Below, one piece after another: positions 1 through 12,190 of a DNA stretch of 64,000 nucleotides (position 1 is its first letter; every line of letters starts with the position of its first letter). The notes under the pieces were generated by a model. That model made no database searches. It was not told the origin of the DNA and saw only the letters and a list, made by a program, of their open reading frames with translations. Made by a program: the position numbers and the translations under genes. The DNA comes from Syngnathus acus. Its lineage: Eukaryota; Chordata; Actinopteri; Syngnathiformes; Syngnathidae. The stretch lies in the NCBI RefSeq assembly GCF_901709675.1, contig NC_051097.1:6612039-6676038 (forward strand), in the 5' to 3' direction.

Positions 1-564
1 ATGTTTACAAAAAAATAGTCATGACTTCCACTGTATGTTATGACATCATAAACTTTCAGGTCTAATCATTTTGCTCTTTCTGTAGGCTGACATTCTCTTT
101 CCCTGGTGTCGTCTTACTTTCTGTACATTGGACAATTCAACGTATGGATGTAGGACAGTCGGCCTTTGTGTATGTGTGTGGGGGGGGTATAGAGGTTTGT
201 CCGTGTGCGCTGGCCCGGGTTCCTTTCTCAAGAGAGTTCTAGAGGTGGATTAGCCGTCAAGGGAACCTCTCTGTGTGTCTGTCACTTGATCCTGGCAACG
301 CGACAGAGGAGCCATCAGGGGACAGACGGACTCCTTGTTCACATGAGAAAATGATGGGCTAAATATGATTCGAGGAGCATTCCGTAACAGAGATAAGCCA
401 AAGCTTTGTTGGCAGCAAAACACACTTTTGTCTTGATGTAACTGTTTTTTTCAAGCCCTATGTAAGCAGCGACTGAAAAACATGCAATTTTTGTTGTTGT
501 CACTTGATGCGGCTAGATCATTTTCAAAAGCGAAGACAACAAATAAAAGATGTTTGGAACTTAC

Positions 565-685
565 CAATATGTTCTCAAGATGGACTGGAAACGACAATCG
601 GGGTGAAGGAGGGCAGCAGGGGATGTGTGCTGCTGATGCTGCAAGGTGAGCTTATATTCAGGTGAGCAGGAAGTGGGCGTGGCCT
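565..685 (-). promoter_or_regulatory. Possible promoter and first exon of a minus-strand gene off the left edge
   Basis: On the minus strand, in order: a CACCC/GC-box-like GGCCACGCCC (674-683), an ETS-type CTTCCT (668-673), a TATAAG box (651-656), then about 60-90 bp later the strong donor ATTG|GTAAGT with exon end at 565. No ATG lies in the predicted exon, so it would be 5' UTR. This is a motif pattern only. Confidence 0.2.
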
Positions 686-1052
686 GTAAACAGCAAATGA
701 AGGTGTTGCGCAATAGAAGGGATTTGCAATGCAATTTAGTTGATTACATTTATTGTTAAAAAAAATTACCTGTGAAATTGTATGAATGTATTTAACATAC
801 TAAAAATATGCCTTTGCTATTGTTTTAGCAATGTTAGCACGGCAAAGTGTGCTGTCTCGTGTGTCACACCGCTATTGAATGTCTCATCAGTGTTTCACTA
901 TTGTGGACGCAGACTCCAATTGTAGTTCCCCTCGCATCGCTGTAACTTGAACATCCGTTTCAGTGAATTATTAAACCTGAAGAATGAGGAAACCATGCAC
1001 ACACTGCCATTTAAAAAGTACGTGTTTATAACTGTGGCTGCAGCGGTCTATG

Positions 1053-1088
1053 CAAATGAGCTGGGTATTGAAGCACGGAGCTCATTTG
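1053..1088. repeat. 10-bp inverted repeat with octamer motif
   Basis: Arms CAAATGAGCT (1053-1062) and AGCTCATTTG (1079-1088) are exact reverse complements around 16 bases. The left arm overlaps a POU octamer-like ATGCAAAT. Confidence 0.5.
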
Positions 1089-1826
1089 TTTGCCACAGAA
1101 GCTGATATTACAATTTCAATGAGATGCAAATATCCCACTTCCATCATTTACATCATGACCCTAATCAACATTTTTTGTGTGCGAAAGACAAAAACAGGTT
1201 TGTGGCCTGTGTAGTGATGAGATGATTTGTCTTAAAAGCGGCAGTAGGAAAAAAAAAAAAAAGGGCGCAAATCATGTAGTGATTAAATCTCTTATCATAC
1301 TCAACATGCGCCACTTCACTTTAGGTTATCACACACAATTTTTTTTCCTTTCCTTCTGTTGAGAGAGAAGAAATATGCAGGATAAAAACGAAGGAAATTT
1401 CATTTTGTAAGTAGACTTCAATCGCATGCTATCATATAAATATATTACATATTGAAAGTGAAATGTACAGTCATGACAATATGACAATACGAAAAGTCAG
1501 TCTATTCCATATCAGCAGTTATTTCTCCCTGCCAAAAGAGGGCAGCAACAAGCTACCTTGCCCATCTTATTACATTTTATTACGTTACATTATATCAGAA
1601 TAATAAAGATAATAATAATAATAATAAAAGATTAAGAATGCCCGTTTCCAAAGTACTATTCTGAGATATACAAACTGCTAACTTATAGTGTATGCGCAGT
1701 ACTAAATTGCCTTTAGTATTTATTAATTTAGCAATTAAGTACATTTACTTTAAATATAAATGAGTGTCTGTCCATCAAACTATCGCCCCATCCATGACGG
1801 TACTTTATCTTTCTATATCATCTAGT

Positions 1827-1920
1827 GCAGTGATTCTATAATGTGGGATGCAGGCTCCCCCTGGTGGTATGCAAAAACAAACTTAAAAAAAAATTCTTAA
1901 AAACACTTCAACTGTAATTA
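1827..1920. mobile_element. hAT-like transposon end fragment
   Basis: CAGTGATTCTATAATGTGGG followed by GCAGGCTCCCCCTGGTGGTA resembles the end of a common hAT-type repeat (CAGTGATTCTCAAACTGTGG...). No second end was found. Family name from memory. Confidence 0.4.
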
Positions 1921-4509
1921 CCGTTAACAATACGTTTGCATTTAATTTTTATTAGTTTGTTAATGAAACAGTGGTGTACAATAATATTTAGAATAGTTGG
2001 TTTAAAGAATTTATCTGGTTCTCTCTATGGTTCTCCCGCCATTGATCGAGCTCGCTATCAATGTACAAAAATGAGGTTAAACATGAGGTAAATCCACTGT
2101 TATCCTTTAACTTTCACTTCCTGCTTTTCTCCCCGACAAAGTTTGGCTGTTAAACAAATAAACGGGTGATTAAACGAGCAGGATGCCAGGATCCTCCCGG
2201 TGACCCCACTTGACTCCCTGTGACTCCTGTCACAAGTGATCATGTGATCCCCTCGGCGGCGCATGCGACTTGACACCGAGGCCAAGCCGCCAACTATGAC
2301 CATCAGGTCAGGTCCACCCCAAAAAAAAAAAAAAAAAATAGAATATGCCGGACTTGGAGCATGACTGAAGCCTCTCAATAGCTCCTCAAGTGATTACTTC
2401 CTGTTTTAGTTCAGGTGCTACCTTTCACTTTCTTGCTGTTTATTTATTTACTTATGATTTTGAAACACATTTTTCCCCTTTTTTTTTTTTTTTACTTAAT
2501 TCCAGGCATGTCAAGAACCACTAAAAAAAATAAAGGTACACACAACGATTCCTTTTTTTTTAATTTTGTGTGTGTTCGAGTTGATTCCAGCACTAAGCAC
2601 AAAAAAAGTATTTTAACCACAATTTGCTCATAATTACTTGTTACGGCATTTTATCTTGATCTCTAACAATGTGATCATTAGAATAATTCCATATTTACGG
2701 AGTGATTTTTTTTTTTTTGAAGCCTCAGACTGATGGCTCTTGGGGCCCCAATGTCAGTTTGGTGGTGTGCCCACCAGCTATTTTCTGATAAGATACAAAT
2801 CAGTGGGCAAGAAAAAACCCCACATATAACAACATATGTTAACCACTTTGTATAAAAGCACGCATTGGCCCCCACCATATCCTGAGTGCTGCTTTTGTGT
2901 GTCAGACAAACATCAGCGTGCATGTTTGTGTGTGAGTGCAGATGATGATTTCAGAAGGCTTGTGATATTTTAGATATGCATCTATAAGCCGAGCTGCTGA
3001 GTGGATGGGAAGTTGAAAGGAAAAAGTGACGCATGTGTGTGTACCTTTTATTTAAGTGGAAAGTTGGCAGGGAGCCCACCGTTGTCCTCTGCATGGCCCG
3101 GGGGAAGTCCTCCTCCTCTTCGGTCCGACGCGAGTGTGGCCGTGCCTTGCTCAAGAGCACAACTTCGATCGACTTCCTCGATAAAAAATCAAATATAATT
3201 CCAATTATTTTATTTTTACTTATACAAACAATTACAACCACATAAGAAAATTTGTAACAATATTTTTGGCAAATGAAATTAAATAGACTTCGTGTTAAAA
3301 ACCAAAAGATTTGTTTTTAAACATTTTATAACTTTTGTTTTTTGGGTTGGGGTTCAACAAGTAGCCAAGAAGCCACCCCATTGGTCTGCTTCAGTTGTCA
3401 TGGCAACAAAGGCAAGCATGGGCTAATTTCAGCGAGACAAATCAGGTAAGGTGTACTATATACTGCAATGTTAACGTCTGAGTTTATTAGAGCAATAATT
3501 AGCTGTTATTAGAAACTATGATGACATTTGTATTTTTTTCACTTATAAATCATAAAATACAGTAAATACAAATTAGAATAATGGTGAAATGTTTACGCCA
3601 CGTGAAAATCCTGAGACACGATGCTCCTAATGGTTCCAAAAGAAAACGCTCGACTAAGAGGCGGATCAGCTCGTCGAACGGCCCCAGAGTGCACGCAAGC
3701 GCTAACGCAGCCCAGAAAATCAACTCCAGTCCCTCCAAAATCCCCAAATAAATCTTATCCTCCAGCTAGGATTGAAAAGACAAAAAATGTGAAGTTTGCC
3801 GAAGAGACGTGGACATAGAAGACTTTAATGATACAGCTCTGTGATGCTCGGCTAATGTGATCATTAGATGTTTGTTTGGAGGAAGATGCTCGGCTTTCCT
3901 TCCTTTGGGGCCATTAAGAGCTGGCAGCGCGCCCTTTTTTGCCTTGTTGTCTAAACCGGGGCCTTTTCATATTCATGTACCATGTGCTGTGGTTGTTGTC
4001 CATGTGTTTTTGCGTGTGCGCATGTGTGTCTAATAATGTTAACACAAACTATAAATGTATTCATATTTTCAATATTTTGGGCACCTTGTTAAATGTTTCA
4101 GAGTCAACTGTCAGTATGATGAAATTTTGTGATTTAATTTAAAAATGTTTTTAAGCTTACTTTTAGAAAAAAAAAGTTAGTAATATATTTTATATGCAAA
4201 AAAAAATAAAGTTGAATTTTTGGGGAATTAGTTTTTCTATTAAAAATCTAAAATCTTAATCTCAACACAATTATTTTCAGAATATTAATTTTTCTGCGTT
4301 TTTTCTTACTTTTTTAAAATTATAGCATAATAGTAGGTCTAAAAATTAAACAAAATTAACAAGCTACAATGTTAAAACAAAAATAAATAAAAATAAAAAA
4401 AATTGGAGAAAATGAAGTCCCCTGTGTCATAAATCTAAAAAATTCTGCCACACTTTTGGAATCCAATTATTATAATTATTGTTACATTTAGCCATTTCTT
4501 GCCTGAAGT

Positions 4510-5150
4510 TGTCGATCAATATGGCCGCCGAGTGATGAATATGCACGAGGCGTCTTCCTCCTCCTCCTCCTCCTCCTCCTCTTCGGCGGCGATGGCTGCG
4601 GAGGCCCGGTAATTGCCGGTCGTCAGGGGTGGCAGGAACCGTAATTTGCATCTCGGGGATCCTGCAATCAGCGTTCTATTCATTAGTGCGCCTGCCGCTT
4701 CATCTGCTGGCCACTCAGAGCTGCCAATCTCCCGGCGGCAGCCAAAGCATATAGGGGGGGGGGGGATAAAAAAAAACAGCAAATGGGGAAAAGTTTCAAT
4801 TACAAGCCGTGGCCGCGCCGAGTGGTGTAACACGTCTCACACCCTATATTTAGACGGGTTTTTATGCAGGTGATTGACTGGTGGCGCTTTGTGGAAGGAG
4901 AATTGGATGAAGAAAGCTCAATGAAAGCGTATAATGGCATGAATGTTCAATCACCGCCGCAGCCCAAATGGGGACTTTGTCTGCGGCCGCATGAAGTGGA
5001 GGCCGCAGACCGGCGGGACAAGACAGACGATTGTCACTCAAAGCTATTGTCTCATCAAGATTACACGAGATTTGATTTGCGTCTTTTGTGGCGCCACGTC
5101 GCTCACTTTCATGGGCGGCTTGCCGGTTTAACTCTTGATGTTGGGAATGC
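4510..5150. promoter_or_regulatory. CNE-like non-coding island
   Basis: Unusually GC-balanced, non-repetitive sequence with homeodomain- and POU-like words (GGTAATTGCC near 4609, AATTTGCAT near 4643, TTCATTAGTG near 4679) beside a (TCC)n tract. No splice-bounded open frame. It looks like a developmental enhancer, but this is texture only. Confidence 0.25.
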
Positions 5151-5378
5151 ACTGTGAGGACGAGTTTGCGATTGTATGATCTAGTATTGTTTCAATTGTC
5201 CTGTCACTGTTTGTTTCTCAGGAAGCGGTGGAGTTGTTTTTTTGTCTAGATATAGATGTCTATGATTAATCAACACATGTTTTTATGATGGTATAGTATT
5301 ATGTTTACACTCAACATGGTGTCTTATCATTGTATTTTCAATTAAATGTATTAGCAACATCAAGTTAACGGCAGGCTA

Positions 5379-5540
5379 AAGTCAAAGTCTGCTTTATTGT
5401 CAATTTCTTCACATGCCAAGACACACAAAGAAATCGAAATTACGTTCCCACTATCCCACGGTGACAAGACATAGTACACAATATACATACAAGTAAACAA
5501 CACAAAAAAATAAAAACAAGAAGGCACAAACAATGAATAA
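5379..5540 (-). mobile_element. Older SINE-like retroelement copy, reversed
   Basis: Reverse-complement relative of the family at 26900 and 62679. It begins AAAGTCAAAGTCTGCTTTATT (the tail) and runs through ACACACAAAGAAATCGAAATT to an A-rich end near AAAAACAAGAAGGCACAAAC. It is more diverged and has extra AT-rich sequence at the far end. Confidence 0.65.
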
Positions 5541-7221
5541 ATAAGAGTGATGAATAAATAATAAATAAACATAATAAATAAGTGTCAAGCTAACCTAGCT
5601 GGCTTAGCTTCACCGCGCGGACAGCTAGCTTGCCTGAACGTCGTAATCATGTATCTTGCTGTATCTTTGCGATTCAAACCTGTTGCTATCGTTAAGTTTT
5701 CATCAAAATGATCATCTTTGAATGCAAATGTATTTTTGCTAATACACACTCAATGGACATGATATTTGGTACACCTGCACAAAGCGGGTGGGCCCAAAGC
5801 TTCCATACCTTCAAAAAAGTTGATTTTTTTTTTTTGCTATGAATGTAAATTTAGTCGCACTCGTTTTTGATTGGCATTGCCAGAGAGGTGTTGCATTACC
5901 AATGTGTCAATCATTGTTTTTCTATGAGAGTGTCAATCAAAGGGGTTATGCAAAGTTCCTGGCCGTGTTTTACCAACCCCACTCAGTTTGGTGGGCATTA
6001 ATGATGTCAATAAACATCTCTTAGATCATAAAAGGAGAAGAATGAAAAAAGAAATCTTCCCAGTTTGCACAGAATGTGTTACACAAGGTCATAAACTGTT
6101 AACGCCAAACCAAATTTCATTCAGATCTAATCCAGATTACATATTTAGCAGATTAGCAAGAGGGGGGGGGTTGCATTTAACATATTCAAACACTTATGCG
6201 TGTCAAATCTAATCAGATCAGGTTTGAATTTGTTTGCTTTTATAGGATCCTTTTTCTTGTTTTTTTTTTTTTTTTTTTACTCTGAGTTCCTGCCTTGTAT
6301 TAAGAACTGTACCTAATGTTGTGACCGCTGAGGGCATGATTTCTGAAGCAATCGTATAAAGAACTTGTAATCAAAGCAACGCACACAATACTATTGCCTA
6401 ATAATAGCCTGGATTTATTAAATGCAGTGCAATTACGCTGATTAAAGGCAACACAATGCAGAGCATCGGCGAGTGTTAGCGAAGCAGCGTGATTTGTTTT
6501 ATCAAGACATTCGGAGGAAAAGTTGAATGTTTTGTTTCTCCAGCATGGAAAAGGTGAGCGAAGCCGAGTCACCGATGACCATAATCACGTCTCAACTCGA
6601 CCTTAGGATGAACCTGTCAATACCCGAGCGGGGAAATGCCCCAATTTCCCATTTGACTTGGCGCGCTTGATCTCAAATCACAGCTCATTTCTCCACGCAT
6701 GAGCACATTTCCTCCTCTCACTCATGACAGGCTTTTTATTGCCTCGGCACGGCACCTTTCCACCTCGCCGGGCGAGTCGAACGTCTGCCGTGGCAGAAAC
6801 AACAAAAATGACTCTGACGGATCTCTGTCGAATTATTAAAGACGGCGCTCTGATGATTCTGCAACCGGACTCCGACCAACCGTTCTCCAGATGACTGCAA
6901 TAACACTATTACACTTGCCATCATCGTGTCAAAACACCTTTCGCTGTCAGCCTGTCTGACCAACTGTCAAAACCGACTCCCCCCCCTTCTTCCCACTCTT
7001 TATCCGCTCGGTTGTGAAAAGACAAGAGAGGAGCGGTTGAAAGCGAGGTGAATTCCTGGGTGCACCTTGACACGCACCTGTCAGGGACTTTAATATGGCG
7101 TGTGTGCACGTGCAAAGGGGAGGGGTGAAGAGAGGGAGCGTGGAGCTCAGTGGGTGGCAAAGGAGAGCGATGGCTGCTTCTGACAGGAGCTATTTGGCTA
7201 ATCCAAAACAACAGCTGTAAG

Positions 7222-7275
7222 GTAAGGAGGGAAGGGAAGGGAAGGGAAGGGAAGGGAAGGGAAGGGAAGGGAGGG
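7222..7275. repeat. (GGGAA)n pentanucleotide microsatellite
   Basis: About nine tandem GGGAA/GGAAG units. The long open frames on both strands here come from this repeat. Confidence 0.9.
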
Positions 7276-8450
7276 GTGGAGGCCATACAGGAGGTAACAA
7301 TGAAACCAGCGTGCAAAAGCTCTTGGCATAAAAACAAAGTCGAAATGTGGGAGTTTATAGTATCGCTAAATTTGAATCGGTTCCTCTCAGCTGCCTGCTT
7401 GTTTTGCCTCAAGATTGTTCCAATTCCTTTTTTTTTTTTTCTTCTACAACCGGAGGTGGATATTCCACCATCGTTTCAGCAAAGCTTCTCAATCTCAATG
7501 TAACAGGTGGATGGGAATGATTGACATTTTCTGATTGGTTGTTTTTCCTTGAGCGTGGTGGTTTTTAAAAAATATCAAACAAACTCGAGATGAGGCCTGA
7601 TTTTTCCAGAGATCATTTTACAAAAGCACTACTGGTCTCTCCATTTTCACTCAATTTTGAGTTTTCAATTCCATTTTTCTTTTCTTAACTGTATATCGCA
7701 TGATGTATTTTGATTCTGACTCTTCTGCCTTAGTAATAAAATGGCCTTGCTTGCAAAAAGCAACACGCAGCGGGTGGAGTGGTGTCACTTTGTTGGAGGG
7801 AGGCGTTAAGGGAGGACAGGCGGCCTGTCGGGACGCCATTGAGCTGCACCCATTAGCGTCCGAGGGGCAGGTGAGAATGATTACGCACAGTACGCTCGTC
7901 ACGCATGTACTGGCCTTCATTAAACATCTGGTTGAGTTTTGTCCAAGGGGGAAGCCGCGTTAGGGTGGTCCACTCTCCTCCAATGCATCTGTCCTGTTAA
8001 CACGGGCCGGGCCGGGCCGGGCCGTCAGCGTTCGAACGTCTTAACATCTCCGGTGGGTGCCGCAACACGACACCTGCTCGGCCCACCACTGACTGCATAA
8101 TTAAAATGATCACACCGTGAGTTTGTGAACGCGCCGCCAAATTTCAAAGCAATTCACCGATATAAGGTACAACCAAGCACCCACAAACAGAATAAAAGAA
8201 TTTTCACCGGTAGAAGCAGCACTTCATTCGCTATACTGTTAGCGCAATTGATTGAATCTAACAAACTTGAATGCAGCTTTGCTTACCTTTAGGCTTTGAC
8301 ATGATACATAGCAACACACACACACCCATAACCTTCCATATTAATCCACGAGATCTAACCTGGAGTCTTCTTTAGAGTCACTTTGGGAACTTTAAACATT
8401 GCTTTCATGTCTGATTGGCCCTGAGTTCTTTAGCGTGTGTGTATCATGCA

Positions 8451-8453
<3 letters not shown>

Positions 8454-8484
<31 letters not shown>
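8454..8484. repeat. (TG)n microsatellite
   Basis: About 15 perfect TG units. Confidence 0.95.
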
Positions 8485-8485
<1 letters not shown>

Positions 8486-10711
8486 CTAAGTAGCAACAGA
8501 TGCTGCTTGTGACCTCAGAGGCTTCCTGGAAACTCAAATTTGTCAAAATGAAGCAGGAAAAAGAGAAAGAACGGCAGTTTAGGTAAATGTAACTCATACA
8601 GGACACACACACACACACAATCGCATACACACACTGTACGCCATGCAAACCAAGTTTTTGGGGTTCTGTTACATGACCTCACGAATCATCAGAAATTGTA
8701 CACATGCAGCATCAAATAGATGATAAAATTTTACAGGTATGTTGCAACAAAAGTGATTAGCCCTCCAGTTATTATTTAAAAAATATGTATTAAATGTATT
8801 CACACTTTCAGGTTATTTTTAAATTTGCAAATTAAATGAGTACAGATCTGGCAACAACACGAAACGTTGAAAGGGGTCTAATATGTCTGATTTAAAAAAA
8901 TATATATATTTCTGATTGTTATGGGCATAGCAGGTGTTATATTTAAGTTGATGAAGGGATAAAAATGTAAAAAGGAAATCCTCCGTTATGTTAAGTAGGG
9001 AAAAATATCACTTGCAGCTGAAATGTCATCTCAAGTCCTTTTTGATGAGGGACAATTTCCTGCTGATTTAATGACAGAGCATTTAAAAAGTTGTGAAACA
9101 GACTGAAGACTTTACTCTTGGTTTCCCCTCGGTGGCCCCTATCTGCCGATAAGGCCGAAAATAAACCAGCGACGGCCGATGGCGGCGCCTCGCTGGGGGA
9201 ACGGCTCGGCCCTCGCACGCATCATCCCTGCTTTTCTTTAACGGCGGAAAATAATCACGCTATCTGGGTGACGAGCCCAGCTCATGATATCACCTCTTGG
9301 GGAAAACAAGAGGAAACGCGTGCCAGTTGCTCTCATATGCGACCAATTATTTCACGGTGAAGTCGAGTTGTAGGGGGGCGGGAGGGCGACATTTTCAACC
9401 ATTAGCCCTTTAGCTCTGGGATCAGACTGAGGGTAATAGTGACTAAACACTGAATAAACACATTTGGCTAATAGGTCATTCCGAACCTGAAGCGGTAAAG
9501 TTAGCCCCCATTGGATCTCGTGGACGCCATTATTGGCAATGTGTGCACAAGGGGCAGGCAAAAAGTATTACTGTACCTATTTCTGCACAGTTGCTGCATT
9601 TTTATTTTTTGATAATATTTTTTCAATTTCCTGCTGTGAAACTCAGGAAAAAAAAGTCTCGATTTATTTTTGACACTTAATTGCAATAGTTGGAGTGATT
9701 GTCAGTATTCACGGAAAAATTAATAATTATCAGATGAAACAAGATTAGTTGTCATAATTGTTTTCATAAAAAGTGCAACAAATCTGCTCCAAATGCGACG
9801 AAGAAAAGATTCTGAAAATTCAGTTTACAAAACATTTTTTTGAACTTTTATATTCTATACTGTTGGCAATTATGCCTTTATTTATCTTCCAATGTCAAAA
9901 GTAAATGTGTAAATAAAACACATCCGAGAGATCAACTTATTTAGATCTGCACCAAAATTTTAACAGATTCTTCACTTGCCTCCTCCACCAGAAATTCTGT
10001 GGAAATTCGTGACTGGGTTTGTTTTGGCATAAACTTGCTTTCCTCAGACATTTAGATGTAGTTTACATAACTTGTGCATCTGTATTTTCCAACGACAACA
10101 CTGATTATTTCTTGAGCTATGTAATACCAAGTAGTTTGTGGCGCACAAGTTCTTTTTTTTTTTAAAGCAAAAACCGCAAGAAAAACGACAATAGACCTGG
10201 AAAAAACTGCTGTTTTCTGATTATAGCTTTTCAGTTTTGGATGCAATACGATGTTTTTTCCTTTTCGATTATCCCTTAAGAAAAATATCTGCTGCTGTTC
10301 TGCGTTATGTTTGAATATAAGCAGATGATACTTTATAAACTGCATGGGAATCGTGTTTTGTGGAACCTTGGCTGAGCTCGGGCGTCTGCGAGCCATGTAG
10401 CCGTGCTGCGTGGTGCTAAAAAGTCAAACACGCAGGTTATGTCGCTGCTCTCTCGCGGCTCTGTTTACTTTCCGCTAGCAGGGGCGATCTGGAAGTGTTT
10501 GGCCAGGGGGAGCCGCGCTCACTGGGAACTATCAAGCAATTCACATTTTAAACTATTTTGATATCGGGCCCTGTGGAGAGTTGCTCTTTCCTTGAGAACA
10601 TGACTCGCCTTTGGGCTCTGGGGCCTGCTCGCACGGCCCGAGCAGTAAACACAGGCAGGGAAGTCTATTGCGTCGTGAATTGACGACGGCGAAAAGTAGG
10701 GGTGGGGGGGG

Positions 10712-10750
10712 TAACCCTCCTCAAAAATCTCACGATCGTGAGGAGGGTTA
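10712..10750. repeat. Perfect 12-bp stem hairpin
   Basis: TAACCCTCCTCA (10712-10723) and TGAGGAGGGTTA (10739-10750) pair exactly around a 15-base loop containing CGATCG. A poly-G run precedes it. It could be a small palindromic repeat relic or a structured transcript element. Confidence 0.7.
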
Positions 10751-12084
10751 TCCCTGTAAACGGGCTGCAGGGAGGAGATCAGTGTAGAGTGACTTAATAC
10801 CTCACACTAAGGAAAAACATAGAGACTATAAATAGACTGGCACTGCATGTGATTTTATTATACAGCAAAAAAAGAAGAAATAGGTGTTAAGTGGATATTA
10901 AGTGTCGTAACTATTGGACAGTTTAGGCTACAAAATAAAATAAAAAATCATTGAGTTAAAACTGAAAGATGATTACCACATTTATTTGTATAATATTCAT
11001 ATATGCAAACACAAATATTTTACTGTTTATATATATATTTATTATTTATTCATTTTATTTATTATATTAAAAAAATATATATATTTTTTTTTCAGCGTAT
11101 AAATATTGGCATGGTGGGCACACAAGTTCTGGAATTTAAATGTTCTGCTGTTCTGAATTTAGATGTTTTCGTTACACCAGCGTGACGCAACATAACTTTC
11201 ATCAACACGGCTCAGTAAGTGCACATTAAAAATGATCAATTATCAATACTGCTGGTCGTATACCAATAATTCATCTGCGTGTTTCCGTGTGACTTTGTTC
11301 ATTTCTGCTCCCTCCTATTTATTTTTTTTTGTGTTGTTTTCTCAGCATTGCAATGCATCACTTGACATTACCCAAGCAAGTTTGAGATGCCGCGCATCAG
11401 CTGAAAGCAATTTTGGTCCTGAGCGCAGCTGCCAGGCGGATAAGACTTTCCTTCTTTCGTTTACTTTGAAATGTTCCTTCCCCCCCTCCCCACCCCAACT
11501 TCCAAAATACACAAGGCAGCCAAATTGCTGACATGTGTGAGAGGTGGGGGCAGCGAGGCTCCTGCATTTTTTCATGCCCCCACTACGCAAAAGTCCACAT
11601 TGTTTATTTAAAGAACGCTGAACACTTTAGCACTATTAAGCAACATGTCATATAGTAAACTAAAGGTTTCCTCTCAGGAAAAATCCCTGACAGTTTATTT
11701 TTCTTCAGCAAAAAGTTGGTTTTGACTCACAAGCTGCCTCCATGCACAAGTAAGCAACGGGCTTGTGAAGTGGACGACACTAAGGCGCAACGTAAACGTG
11801 GAAATGTTGCGTTTATAGTCGGGGTGAGACGAGACTATCTCTGGCCCAATGCGTGCATGTCGCAAATGCGAGGAACACGTGACTAAAATTCCCCAAAATA
11901 TATTCTCATAAAACGAACCACAAGAGTAATATTACTGGCCTACAGAAACACACAAAAGCAAAATTGTGTGTAGTGTGAAAAAAAACTGAAATTAACTAAC
12001 AAACTATTTTATTTTGTGCATCCAACAGATGTAAAAAAAAAAAAATCCTGCATAATATTTTGAAGCAAATTTCACAATCAAACA

Positions 12085-12190
12085 AATTACACCAGTAGCG
12101 TACCATTACATGGTATCGCCTTACCCGCAAAGGGTGCCAGTTCGAATCCCAGCCAGTGCCTCGTCATGAACCATTTCCAGTCTCTAAGCC
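12085..12190 (+). repeat. Possible tRNA-derived SINE fragment
   Basis: CCAGTTCGAATCCCAGCC at 12138-12155 resembles a Pol III B box (GGTTCGAATCC), followed by GTGCCTCGTCATGAACC. No credible A box or cloverleaf surrounds it, so it is not a functional tRNA. Confidence 0.3.

Noticed and set aside
3576-3818. Basic, Ser/Lys-rich plus-strand frames (about 50-65 residues)
   Set aside because: Protein-like composition, but no family match, no clear acceptor, and the two frames overlap; not enough to call an exon.
6921-7503. 163-residue minus and 117-residue plus frames
   Set aside because: Both run through the (GGGAA)n pentamer repeat, which lacks stops on either strand.
12138-12155. tRNA gene suggested by a TTCGAATCC box
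   Set aside because: No A box, acceptor stem or anticodon arm can be drawn around it; more likely a SINE fragment.
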